DNA from: Serratia fonticola
GTDB lineage: Bacteria; Pseudomonadota; Gammaproteobacteria; Enterobacterales; Enterobacteriaceae
Direction of reading: 5' to 3'
DNA length: 64,000 bases
Assembly (NCBI RefSeq): GCF_006715025.1
Contig: NZ_VFMK01000001.1
Coordinates: forward strand, 2,604,001 to 2,668,000
In this document: positions 41,745-50,239 of the stretch, in pieces
How the letters are laid out: each line of letters begins with the position of its first letter
Numbering within the stretch: position 1 is the stretch's first letter
Position numbers and translations under genes: made by a program
Notes under the pieces: generated by a model
What the model was told of the DNA's origin: nothing
Database searches by the model: none
What the model saw: the letters and a program-made list of their open reading frames with translations, nothing else

Positions 41745-42440
41745 GTGTTAACAAAAGATTTTCTGCAAAAGGCAGATTGCAAAACTGCATTCGGCACGAT
41801 TGAAGAGTCGCTGTTGCTGACACCAGAACAGCGTCTGGCGTCGTTGGCGTGTACGTTATCTCGCCGTCCTGACAACAGCCCGGTATGGATTTTTGGCTAC
41901 GGTTCCCTGATGTGGAACCCGGTCTTTGAAGCAGAAGAAGTGCGTCCGGCAACGCTGCAAGGCTGGCATCGGGCATTTTGCCTGCGTTTGACCGCCGGGC
42001 GAGGCACATTGCATCAGCCGGGGCGTATGCTGGCCCTGCAGGAAGGAGGGCAAACCACCGGTCTGGCCTTCAGGCTGCCGGAGGAGACGCTACTGGAGGA
42101 GCTGGAGCTGCTGTGGAAGCGCGAAATGATCACTGGCTGCTATTTGCCGACCTGGTGTGATTTGACGCTAGAGGATGGCACGGTTGTTACCGCGCTGGTA
42201 TTTGTCATGAACCCGCAGCATCCGTTGTTTGAAGCGGATACCAGCCATCAGGTGATTGCTCCGCTGATCGCTTCTGCCAGTGGCCCGCTGGGCACCAATG
42301 CCCAATACTTGTTTGCGTTGGATAATGAGCTAAAGCAACATGGCATGAAGGACGACTGCATCTGCGATCTGGTCAACATCGTGCGCCAGTGGTTGCAGCA
42401 AAATACTGCAGGACCTCTCGGTGGCGAAGCAACGGCCTGA
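41745..42440 (+). CDS. chaC: Glutathione-specific gamma-glutamylcyclotransferase ChaC
   Basis: 231 residues, the same as E. coli ChaC, using a GTG start at 41745 that has GGGAGG nine bases before it. A TTG three codons earlier is in frame but worse placed. The glycine-rich substrate loop reads FGYGSLMWNP. LWKREMITGCYLPTWC and ASGPLGTNAQYLF are family signatures. It cleaves glutathione to 5-oxoproline and Cys-Gly in the cytoplasm. Confidence 0.95.
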   Translation: MLTKDFLQKADCKTAFGTIEESLLLTPEQRLASLACTLSRRPDNSPVWIFGYGSLMWNPVFEAEEVRPATLQGWHRAFCLRLTAGRGTLHQPGRMLALQEGGQTTGLAFRLPEETLLEELELLWKREMITGCYLPTWCDLTLEDGTVVTALVFVMNPQHPLFEADTSHQVIAPLIASASGPLGTNAQYLFALDNELKQHGMKDDCICDLVNIVRQWLQQNTAGPLGGEATA

Positions 42441-42468
42441 GTAAAATACCTACCATCCTGTCATTATG

Positions 42469-42500
42469 CGTGGCGCACTTTGTTGCGCCACGTGCATTTT
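42469..42500 (+). terminator. Terminator of chaC
   Basis: CGTGGCGCA-CTTTGT-TGCGCCACG followed by TGCATTTT, about 28 bases after the chaC stop. The following 250 bases up to cbl are AT-rich and hold no gene. They should contain the cbl promoter. Confidence 0.8.
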
Positions 42501-42759
42501 AGTTCCTCCGGCCATATATCCAATCCCTATATTTAATAACCGCAAACGGCGTAACCGCTTAAACCATGTAAAATAAATGGTTATTTATCTCGTTAATTTT
42601 AAAGTTATTTGTATTTTTTTATAAATGAAAGCGTGGCTTTTTTGCAAAAAAAACGCGCTTAGCATGAAAAGCTATAAGTAAAATTTTTTTCTTATTTGTC
42701 CCGTCTGCGCAGACTCCGTATCAATATTGTTAACAATATTGGGCGCATAAGGGGATGGA

Positions 42760-43713
42760 ATGAACTTTCAACAATTAAAAATCATTCGTGAGTCAGCACG
42801 TTGCAACTACAACCTGACTGACGTTGCTAATGCCTTATTTACCTCACAATCCGGCGTCAGTCGCCATATTCGCGAGCTGGAGGAGGAACTGGGTATTGAG
42901 ATATTTATCCGTCGTGGGAAGCGGCTATTAGGGATGACCGAACCGGGTAAAGAGTTGCTGGTGGTGGCCGAACGTATCCTTAATGACGCTAATAACATTC
43001 GTCGTCTGGCCGATGTGTTCAGCAACAATGATGCAGGCCAATTGCATATTGCTACCACGCATACTCAGGCGCGTTATAGCCTGCCTGGAGTGATAAAAGA
43101 GTTTCGTGCTTTATACCCGCGGGTGCGTGTGGTGCTTAACCAGGGGAGTCCAGAAGAGATTGCCGCGATGCTGGCGGCTGGCGAGGCAGATATAGGCATT
43201 GCCAGTGAACGGTTGATGAGTGAAGAATCGCTGGCGGCCTTTCCTTATTATCGTTGGAATCACGCTATCCTGGTACCCGAGGGGCATGAGCTGACTCGTC
43301 AACCCTTAGTGACGCTGGAGATGCTCAGTACCCTGCCGTTAATTACCTATCGGCAAGGGATTACCGGGCGCTCACGGCTAGATGCGGCGTTCAGAACCGC
43401 AGGGCTAACGCCGGATATTGCGCTGAGTGCTCAGGATTCTGACGTGATAAAAACCTATGTGGCATTAGGGTTGGGTGTGGGTATCCTGGCGGATATGTCT
43501 TTCGAAAAAGAGCGCGACAGCGGGCTGGTCTGCCTTAATGCCGAACATCTTTTCGAGCCCAATACCGTTTGGCTAGGGCTGAAGCGCAGTCAGTTACAAC
43601 GTAACTATACCTGGCAGTTTATCCAGCTGTGTAATCCAACCTTGTCACTTACGGAGATCAAAGAAAAAGTGTTCTCTGCGCAGTTGGAACCGGCAATCGA
43701 TTATCAGATTTGA
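42760..43713 (+). CDS. cbl: LysR-type regulator Cbl (sulfate-starvation response)
   Basis: 317 residues. The N-terminal winged helix (about 1-60) reads MNFQQLKIIRESARCNYNLT and TSQSGVSRHIRELEEELGIE, the CysB/Cbl type rather than general LysR. The effector domain has the CysB-like TTHTQARYSLPGVIKEF and LPLITYRQGITGRSRLD. Cbl activates genes for taurine and alkanesulfonate use when sulfate is scarce and senses APS. CysB itself is a close relative and an alternative name. No sulfonate gene is adjacent. Confidence 0.85.
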   Translation: MNFQQLKIIRESARCNYNLTDVANALFTSQSGVSRHIRELEEELGIEIFIRRGKRLLGMTEPGKELLVVAERILNDANNIRRLADVFSNNDAGQLHIATTHTQARYSLPGVIKEFRALYPRVRVVLNQGSPEEIAAMLAAGEADIGIASERLMSEESLAAFPYYRWNHAILVPEGHELTRQPLVTLEMLSTLPLITYRQGITGRSRLDAAFRTAGLTPDIALSAQDSDVIKTYVALGLGVGILADMSFEKERDSGLVCLNAEHLFEPNTVWLGLKRSQLQRNYTWQFIQLCNPTLSLTEIKEKVFSAQLEPAIDYQI

Positions 43714-43863
43714 TCCTCCAACATCTGGCGAGGGCAGAGGGTGCATGATTGATGTGCAATGAGATGGCGCTTGTCTTGGTTGTGAGATAGCCGTTTTGGA
43801 AATTCATAAGTCCGCAGACTGACATGTTAACGGCTTGCTATTTACTGCGATGATTTATTGAAA

Positions 43864-43921
43864 GGCGTCCGTTCAGCATGTTTGCCTCTATGGTGGAAAG
43901 TACTGTTCGGACGTCTTTTTT
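43864..43921 (+). terminator. Terminator-like hairpin after cbl
   Basis: GGCGTCCG (43864-43871) pairs fully with CGGACGTC (43908-43915, one G-T pair) and is followed by six Ts. The loop is 36 bases and may fold internally. It lies 150 bases after the cbl stop and just before the convergent ybhB-like gene, so it might also end a small RNA. Confidence 0.6.
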
Positions 43922-43932
43922 GTGCGCCGTTA

Positions 43933-44496
43933 TTACTGACCGAAACGGCCGATAATCCCTGCACCCGCTTTGGCGTGACCTTTCAGTTTATCCAGCAACT
44001 GTTCGCGGGTCAGGCCTGGACTAAGCGCATTGGCCGGTAGGTCGGTAGCGATCAGTATAAAGGTGTAATGGTGATAGCCTGAACCCGCTGGCGGGCAGGG
44101 GCCATGGTAAGCGGCCGTACCCGGTGAGTTTTTTCCACCGATAAATCCTTTCCCCTTGCTCAGGTCTCCCTCGGCAAAACCGCTGGCTGAGGCTGGAATT
44201 CCATAGGCAACCAGATGGCTAACCCCAAGTCCGTTGCGTCCTTCCGGATCGTGAACCAGCAAGGCAAAGCTTTTGGTATCGTCGGGCGCATTCTGCCAAT
44301 TCAATGGAGGAGAGATATTTTCACCGGTACAATTCGCATTGCCCGGCGTGGCTCCGGCGTATTTTTGTGCCAGCAGACCATTGTCTTGAAATGCCGGTGA
44401 GGTGAGAGTAAAGGTTCCAGCGGCCTGAGCGGCCAAGGGCAAAGAACTCACTAGCAACGCACTGCTTAATAGCAGAACAGGTAATCGACGTTCCAT
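43933..44496 (-). CDS. Secreted YbhB/YbcL-family (PEBP, Raf kinase inhibitor-like) protein
   Basis: 187 residues from ATG 44496, preceded by AGGAGA. A 20-codon upstream extension is ignored. Signal peptide about 1-26 (LLSSALLVSSLPLAAQAAG). The PEBP fold motifs are present: FALLVHDPEGRNGLGVSHLV and GPCPPAGSGYHHYTF. Periplasmic members include E. coli YbcL, linked to suppression of neutrophil migration in some strains. The general ligand is unknown. Likely monocistronic. Confidence 0.88.
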   Translation of the reverse strand: MERRLPVLLLSSALLVSSLPLAAQAAGTFTLTSPAFQDNGLLAQKYAGATPGNANCTGENISPPLNWQNAPDDTKSFALLVHDPEGRNGLGVSHLVAYGIPASASGFAEGDLSKGKGFIGGKNSPGTAAYHGPCPPAGSGYHHYTFILIATDLPANALSPGLTREQLLDKLKGHAKAGAGIIGRFGQ

Positions 44497-44860
44497 CCTA
44501 TAGTCTCCTGTACAATGAATAGCCAAAGCATAGCGGTGCCACCGATGCGATGCCACAACAAGCGTAGAACTATTTGGCTATAACAGTGCAGGGGGCATGT
44601 AGCTCATTAGTGGTAGAGTGTTGGTGAAATAAAGTGAATTTTTATGAAAGCAGGCGATTTTAGAAGGTGAGAAACTGCCCAGAAAACCTGCTGTGGTGAT
44701 GGATATTACGGGTTTATCTGATGGTTTTGCTGCTCAAGTCGCTTAAGCTGTCCAATCGCGTCGCACCGGGGGGTATGAGGGGGGATTTGCAACCAGGAAT
44801 GGGGCAGCCCAAAAAGGTGAGTTTGCCAAAGGCAGAGAAGATGATAGGCCAAAGAGGCTA
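44497..44860. other. Intergenic region with a tRNA-like 5' half
   Basis: 364 bases. Positions 44592-44624 read GGGGCATGTAGCTCATTAG then TGGTAGAGTGTTGG, which looks like the acceptor strand and D arm of a tRNA, but the anticodon and T arms do not follow. A hairpin AGCAGG...CCTGCT lies near 44648-44694. No gene is supported. The ychO promoter should be here. Confidence 0.35.
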
Positions 44861-46345
44861 ATGACAACGGTTATCCATAAAACAATTTTACAGTTTTTAT
44901 CTGGCGCACGTTTCCTTGGGGCGTGTGTTTTGCCCGTAATCATGTTCGATGCTTTGGCGCAATCACCTCCGGTGGCAGAAAGCGTGACCCAAGAGCAGGA
45001 AGAACCGGAGCAAGCGCTGCCGGATCTGGGCAGCGATGCGGTTAACGATGCCGAACGGGAAAAAGAATGGGCAACGATGGCAAAAAAGCTGGGGGAACGT
45101 AATCTCAACCAGGTCTCCAGCGAGCAAGCGCGTGCCGGTGCGGAAAATTATCTGATCAATCAGGCAAGCTCAGCTTTACAGCAGCAGACGGAAGCGTTGC
45201 TTTCACCTTTGGGCACCGCCAAATTGGCTCTGCAAGTCTCAAACCGAGGGGATTTCACCGGTAGTAGCGGTCAATTGTTCAGCCCATTGTATGATGTCGA
45301 TGGTCTGTTGACCTACAGCCAACTGGGGTATAAGCAACAAGCTGATGGTTCACAAAGTAACATTGGCTTGGGGCAACGTTGGATCGTGGGGGACTGGTTA
45401 CTGGGATATAACTCCGTGCTCGACAGCGATTTTCATCAGCGCAATCGTGCTAGCGTGGGGGCTGAAGCCTGGGGAGACTATCTGCGTTTTTCGGCTAACT
45501 ATTACTACCCTTTGTCGGCGTTAGCACAACAGCCGAATGATGGCGTGTTCCTCAGCCGTCCGGCGCGAGGTTATGACATTACCACTCAGGGATACTTGCC
45601 TTTTTATCGTCAGCTAGGCGCCTCTCTCAGCTTTGAGCAATACCGAGGTGAAAACGTCGATTTATTGGGTTCTGGCAAAAAACAGAGCGATCCTCGCGCG
45701 ATGCAGTTGGGAGTGAACTATACGCCGGTGCCATTGGTGACGGTAAAAGCGCAACATAAGCTGGAGGAAGGGGGCGAAAGTCAGGACTCGGTAGAACTGG
45801 CGTTGAGTTACCGGCTGGGTGTGCCGTTGGTTAAACAGGTCTCGCCGCACTATGTCACGCAGGCTAAATCGTTACGCGGTAGCCGTTATGACAGCATCGA
45901 GCGGAAAAATGTGCCGGTGTTGGAGTTCCGCCAGCGTAAAACCTTACAGGTATTCTTAGCGACGCCGCCATGGAGTCTGAATGGCGGCGAAACGCTGCCG
46001 CTGGTGCTGGAAATCAAAGCCAGTCACAAGATCGTCGCTGTCAGTTGGCAGGGGGATACACAGGCGGTGAGTTTGACTCCCCCGTCAAACCCTAACGACC
46101 CGCAGGGCTGGAGCCTGATTGTGCCGCAGTGGGATGATGATCCAGAAGCCATCAACCACTACCAGCTATCAGTCACGTTAGAAGATGAAAAACAGCAGAA
46201 GGTAACCTCCAATTGGATCACCTTACAGGTGGCTGCTCCATTGAGTTTGTCTTCAGGAGAGGATATTGAGCTGCCGCCGGTTCAAATTTTGCAGCCGCCG
46301 CCGATCCCGGCAGAGACTGGGCCTCTGTATCTGTCCGGTGATTAG
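44861..46345 (+). CDS. ychO: YchO, inverse autotransporter (invasin-like) beta-domain protein
   Basis: 494 residues. A signal peptide-like N-terminus (about 1-34, ending DALAQ) is followed by an acidic linker and then the intimin/invasin-type 12-strand beta-barrel domain (about 75-320), with NYLINQASSALQQQTEALLSPLG at its start and GLGQRWIVGDWLLGYNSVLD and TTQGYLPFYRQLGASLSFEQ inside. After the barrel comes one Ig-like stretch (about 350-460) and a proline-rich end. It is an outer-membrane protein with a short passenger, of unknown function. chaC-ychN-ychO are close together in E. coli, but ychN is absent here. Confidence 0.85.
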   Translation: MTTVIHKTILQFLSGARFLGACVLPVIMFDALAQSPPVAESVTQEQEEPEQALPDLGSDAVNDAEREKEWATMAKKLGERNLNQVSSEQARAGAENYLINQASSALQQQTEALLSPLGTAKLALQVSNRGDFTGSSGQLFSPLYDVDGLLTYSQLGYKQQADGSQSNIGLGQRWIVGDWLLGYNSVLDSDFHQRNRASVGAEAWGDYLRFSANYYYPLSALAQQPNDGVFLSRPARGYDITTQGYLPFYRQLGASLSFEQYRGENVDLLGSGKKQSDPRAMQLGVNYTPVPLVTVKAQHKLEEGGESQDSVELALSYRLGVPLVKQVSPHYVTQAKSLRGSRYDSIERKNVPVLEFRQRKTLQVFLATPPWSLNGGETLPLVLEIKASHKIVAVSWQGDTQAVSLTPPSNPNDPQGWSLIVPQWDDDPEAINHYQLSVTLEDEKQQKVTSNWITLQVAAPLSLSSGEDIELPPVQILQPPPIPAETGPLYLSGD

Positions 46346-46984
46346 GTGTGGTTCTTTCCCTGCGTGTTCTCTGTATTTATTGATCATCCAGTACAGGTCT
46401 TGCATTTTATTCTTACCCTCTGAAAATTAAGCGCCTGTTTTTATCCTCTTAACTTTAGAGATAAGTTCCTGTCAGTGGAATAATGGCGTGGTTTAGGTAA
46501 TAATCCTAATCAATCCCTTGTAGATGAGGGCGTTCATGTTGTTGCTATTTACTCACCTTCCCTCTACTTTCATCGCTATAAAAAATACAGACACATTGGA
46601 ATGGGATTACTCTTGAATTCTTTTATTAAGCTTGCGTTAAAATAAGCAATAGGATTGGGTCTAAATCATGTGTGAAGATGAGTTTTTCACCATTTCATGT
46701 GGCGTTAAAAATAAAATTTAATTATTTTTTTGTTTTATATCAATGTGTTGAATTGCTGCATGCTTCGCATCCCTATAGGCGAGGTGGTGGTTCGATACTC
46801 CTTTCTCTTTAAATTGTGAGCATTATTTGTGCAAGGGATGTGGTAGTGTAGAAATGAAATCTCTCTTTTTTTAAAAGTAAAATCTTAACTAATTGCTGTT
46901 ATCTGAGTTTGGATTTAATACCTTGAACATTTTTTCATATTTCTATACAAAGAGTGCTGGAAGGGCTCGTAAAGGAAATGAAAA
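46346..46984. other. Long AT-rich intergenic region before the ToxR-like regulator
   Basis: 639 bases without a supported gene. Noted: two GCGTTAAAA-ATAA-like blocks near 46634 and 46700, and a tRNA T-arm-like segment GGTGGTTCGATACTCC (46786-46801) that does not fold into a full tRNA. No intrinsic terminator for ychO was recognised. The length suggests a complex promoter for the regulator. Confidence 0.35.
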
Positions 46985-47905
46985 GTGAAGACGAAGATTG
47001 AGAAAGGAATAAAGATCAGGAATCTCGACGTTCTGATACCCTCCAGGAAAAAGTCCAGATTGCGTTGGAAAGAGTATCAAATACTTTCTCTATTGGTTGC
47101 CAAATCACCTGAACTGGTGAGCCGTTCGGAAATTATAGAAAATATTTGGAAAGGGACCTATTGTTCAGACTCGACGATAAATCAGACAATTAAGTCTATT
47201 CGTCAGAAAATCGGCGATACTGAACATACACTTATCAGAACGATTCCTCGTTTAGGGTATAAGGTAGAGAATAAAGCCGTTTTTCACTTTATTTCGGAAG
47301 CGGATGTATTTATTCCTGATGACGTGTTGCTACAGGGCGGAATTCCAGAGGGGTATATTCAAGAGGAATTGTCTGAAAAAAACATCGAAGATGAAAAAAC
47401 AGGAATACCTATCGATACTGAAAGTGAGACGGTAGAGAATGTGGCTGAATTAGAAGCCTATGCCTCATTAGACACGCTGCCAATCCAAACAGAGGTGCTC
47501 AATAGCAAGAAAGCTGCGGCGGCACCTTTGACCCGAGCAATGAAATACCTGACGATTTTCGTTTCGGTTCTGGCTATCTCATATTTATCTTACTTACTCG
47601 GCAGCAGAACACAACCTGTGGCATCGTATGAACTGTCAGGTAATCCCCGTTTAGTGCTTTCTTTAACATTAAACAATCCAACAAATGCCAAACCACAGAC
47701 GCTGATTTGCCTATATCAGCAAGACAATGCCAAGGAGATGCGGATTGAATGTTCTGCGCCAAAGGAGGAACTCCCTAAGAATCACGTGAAATATCGGTCT
47801 CAAGATGCGCAAAGTAACGGAAATATCCTGGATGCCAGTAAACTTACACGCTATCAGAGAAATAATGAAAGTAAGGGTGATTCAGCTAAGCGATTTCACT
47901 TTTAA
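46985..47905 (+). CDS. Membrane-anchored ToxR/CadC-like winged-helix regulator
   Basis: 306 residues, GTG start preceded by AAAGGAAAT. The N-terminal OmpR/ToxR-type winged helix (about 15-95) has LRWKEYQILSLLVAKSPELV and the recognition part SDSTINQTIKSIRQKIGD, ending RTIPRLGYKV. An acidic linker (about 110-180) leads to one membrane helix (about 187-208, LTIFVSVLAISYLSYLLGS). A small periplasmic domain with two cysteines follows. Such one-component proteins sense periplasmic conditions and bind DNA from the membrane. It is next to, and transcribed toward, the polysaccharide operon, which is its most likely target. Confidence 0.85.
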   Translation: MKTKIEKGIKIRNLDVLIPSRKKSRLRWKEYQILSLLVAKSPELVSRSEIIENIWKGTYCSDSTINQTIKSIRQKIGDTEHTLIRTIPRLGYKVENKAVFHFISEADVFIPDDVLLQGGIPEGYIQEELSEKNIEDEKTGIPIDTESETVENVAELEAYASLDTLPIQTEVLNSKKAAAAPLTRAMKYLTIFVSVLAISYLSYLLGSRTQPVASYELSGNPRLVLSLTLNNPTNAKPQTLICLYQQDNAKEMRIECSAPKEELPKNHVKYRSQDAQSNGNILDASKLTRYQRNNESKGDSAKRFHF

Positions 47906-47906
47906 C

Positions 47907-47935
47907 CATAATGTTACCTTCAAAACATAATGTTA
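47907..47935 (+). repeat. Direct repeat CATAATGTTA upstream of the polysaccharide operon
   Basis: Two exact copies of CATAATGTTA at 47907-47916 and 47926-47935, 19 bases apart start to start, close to two helical turns. They lie between the ToxR-like regulator and the first polysaccharide gene and could be a binding site for that regulator. Confidence 0.4.
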
Positions 47936-48075
47936 TTTCATTATTTGTTATTTGAAAGCTGAAGGTGAAGTGCCCAGTCTGGTTATTACTCTTTACCGCC
48001 TGTTTCGGAAATGGCGTAAGAAAGTGGAAGTAAAAGTAAAGAGAATACATGGGAAAACCTGACTGAGTGATAATT

Positions 48076-49038
48076 ATGGATAAACGTAAAGTAGCTATTA
48101 TCGGCGGCTCCGGCTTTATTGGTACACGTCTGGTTAAGCGTTTGAGTCAGCGTCGTGATTTGACATTGCGCATCATTGATATCAGAGAAAGCCAACATTT
48201 TCCGCAGTGGTACCAGTATGGCGACGTCACTCAACCGGAAAGCCTGCTGCAAGCTCTGGCAGGTTGCGATGCCGTGATAAATCTGGCTGCCGAACATCAA
48301 GATAATGTTGAGCCCATCTCGCGTTATTATCAGGTCAATGTAGAGGGGGCTCGCCACCTTTGCATGGCCGCGACAGAGTTGGCAATAAAGCAGATTATTT
48401 TTACTTCGTCGGTGGCTGTTTATGGCTTTGTGGATCAGGAAACCGACGAAGAAGGCCATTTTGCCCCTTTCAACCATTATGGAAAATCGAAGCTAGAGGC
48501 AGAATATGTCTATGAGGCTTGGCGCCATGCCCGCGAGGGCAATAAACTGACGATCATTCGCCCGACAGTGGTTTTTGGTGAAGGGAATCGTGGCAATGTT
48601 TATAACCTGTTCCATCAGATTGCCAGTGGCCGTTTTGTGATGGTTGGTGATGGTAATAATATGAAGTCAATGGCCTATGTTGAAAATATCGCCGCCCGCC
48701 TGGAATATGCCCTTGATCAGCAAGCCGACTATCAGGTCAGCAACTATGTCGATAAGCCTGACTTCACTATGAATCAGTTAATTGGCGTAATTTCCACGTC
48801 GCTGGGGCGGAAAAATAAGACCATTCGCATTCCTTATGCATTAGGAATGTGCGGTGCCGCAGTGTTTGATCTTGCCAGTAAAATAAGTCGCCGAAAATTC
48901 CCTATTAGCCGTGTCAGGGTACAAAAGTTCTGTGCCAGAACTCAATTTAAAACCAAAGTAACACATAACTTTGTGCCCCCTGTCGATCTCAATCTGGCAA
49001 TTGAGAAAACGGTGAAATATGAATTTCACTCGCGCTAA
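48076..49038 (+). CDS. NAD-dependent sugar epimerase/dehydratase (extended SDR)
   Basis: 320 residues from ATG 48076. A GTG three codons earlier is also in frame. Rossmann motif IIGGSGFIGTRLV, active-site SSVAVYG and the catalytic YGKSK (YxxxK) near residue 140 are all present. It acts on a nucleotide sugar, probably supplying a precursor for the polysaccharide built by the downstream genes. The substrate cannot be told. First gene of the cluster, 85 bases before the initiating transferase. Confidence 0.85.
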   Translation: MDKRKVAIIGGSGFIGTRLVKRLSQRRDLTLRIIDIRESQHFPQWYQYGDVTQPESLLQALAGCDAVINLAAEHQDNVEPISRYYQVNVEGARHLCMAATELAIKQIIFTSSVAVYGFVDQETDEEGHFAPFNHYGKSKLEAEYVYEAWRHAREGNKLTIIRPTVVFGEGNRGNVYNLFHQIASGRFVMVGDGNNMKSMAYVENIAARLEYALDQQADYQVSNYVDKPDFTMNQLIGVISTSLGRKNKTIRIPYALGMCGAAVFDLASKISRRKFPISRVRVQKFCARTQFKTKVTHNFVPPVDLNLAIEKTVKYEFHSR

Positions 49039-49122
49039 GTCAGCCTGATAAAACCGCGATGACCTACGCACTATCTTTTAGATGATGGCGTTGCATACGG
49101 CGTATTTCTTCCTGAGGAACCC

Positions 49123-50172
49123 ATGCTATATCAACTGAGTGTGATATTAATTTTGGCGTTATTACTGCTGGCGGTAATGCGTCGGGTGGCACTCGCCATC
49201 GGGCTGGTTGATAAACCCAACGCCCGTAAACAACACAGCGGGAGTATTCCCCTTGCCGGTGGTATTGCTCTGTATCTTACGGTGGCACTGTTTACGCTGT
49301 GGCAGCCAGCGTGGTTACCCCACAGCGAGGCGTATTTGTTGTGTATCAGTGTGCTGGTCGCTATGGGGGCGGTGGATGATGCGTTCGATCTGCCGGTTAT
49401 CCCACGTATTTGTGTTCAGGGGGCGATCGCGCTTGTGATGATGCTGGCTGCTGGGTTGCGGCTTCATACCCTCGGCTATCTGGGGGGCAATGAGGAATGG
49501 CAGTTAGGAGGGCTGTCACTGTGGGTGACGCCGTTGGCGGTCTGGGGCGCTATCAATGCATTCAATATGATTGATGGTATCGACGGCCAACTGGCGGTGC
49601 TGTCATCCATCGCATTCGCTGGGTTGGCGCTTCTGTTTACCCAAGGTCAGAAGACCGGGCTGACCCTGGGCTGCCTGGGAATGATTGCTGCTTTAACCGC
49701 TTTTCTGCTGTTCAACCTTGGGCTACTGGGGGCGACCAGCAAAATCTTCATGGGGGATGCTGGCAGCATGATGATCGGGCTGACCGTGCTGTGGCTGTCG
49801 CTCGTGGCGACACAGGAATCGCGGGCGGTAGCGCGCCCGATAACGGTGCTGTGGCTGATCGCTGTCCCATTAATGGATATGGTTCGCGTCTCTTTGTGTC
49901 GTTTGCTGCGGCGACAGAGTCCGTTCAGCGCGGGGCGAGATCATTTGCATCACATCCTGATGCGTCGTGGTCTCAGCTCTCTCCAGGCATTAGGGATGAG
50001 TAGTTTGCTGGCGATGCTGATGGCCGCAGTGGGCGTTATCAGTGAAGTGCTGCTGCTGCCGGAGTCCCTGATGTTGCTGGCATTCCTGTTGTGCTTTAGC
50101 GCGTATTTCGCCCTGATGCGTGAACCCCGGCAGAACCTGGCTTATACCGAGCAACATTCCGTCGATCGTTAA
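49123..50172 (+). CDS. WecA/MraY-family undecaprenyl-phosphate sugar-1-phosphate transferase
   Basis: 349 residues with about ten or eleven membrane helices. Magnesium-binding motifs of the polyprenol-phosphate HexNAc-1-P transferase family are present: GAVDDAFDLPVIPR (DDxxD-like), NAFNMIDGIDGQ and FMGDAGSMMIG. The HIH-type GRDHLHHILMRRG near residue 265 is also present. It starts polysaccharide units by loading a sugar phosphate on undecaprenyl phosphate at the inner membrane. The ATG follows GAGGAACCC. It is distinct from the ECA gene wecA, which belongs to another locus. Confidence 0.9.
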   Translation: MLYQLSVILILALLLLAVMRRVALAIGLVDKPNARKQHSGSIPLAGGIALYLTVALFTLWQPAWLPHSEAYLLCISVLVAMGAVDDAFDLPVIPRICVQGAIALVMMLAAGLRLHTLGYLGGNEEWQLGGLSLWVTPLAVWGAINAFNMIDGIDGQLAVLSSIAFAGLALLFTQGQKTGLTLGCLGMIAALTAFLLFNLGLLGATSKIFMGDAGSMMIGLTVLWLSLVATQESRAVARPITVLWLIAVPLMDMVRVSLCRLLRRQSPFSAGRDHLHHILMRRGLSSLQALGMSSLLAMLMAAVGVISEVLLLPESLMLLAFLLCFSAYFALMREPRQNLAYTEQHSVDR

Positions 50173-50239
50173 TAAGGACTCAGGCTGCCTGTTAGCCTGT
50201 TATTTCGCGTAACGTCATGCGCGTCAAGGAAAGGAAAAC

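Noticed and set aside
44592..44624. tRNA gene
   Set aside because: Only acceptor and D-arm-like sequence; anticodon and T arms do not follow.
47906..48075. JUMPstart/ops element before the polysaccharide operon
   Set aside because: No GGCGGTAGCGT or close match could be found in this gap.
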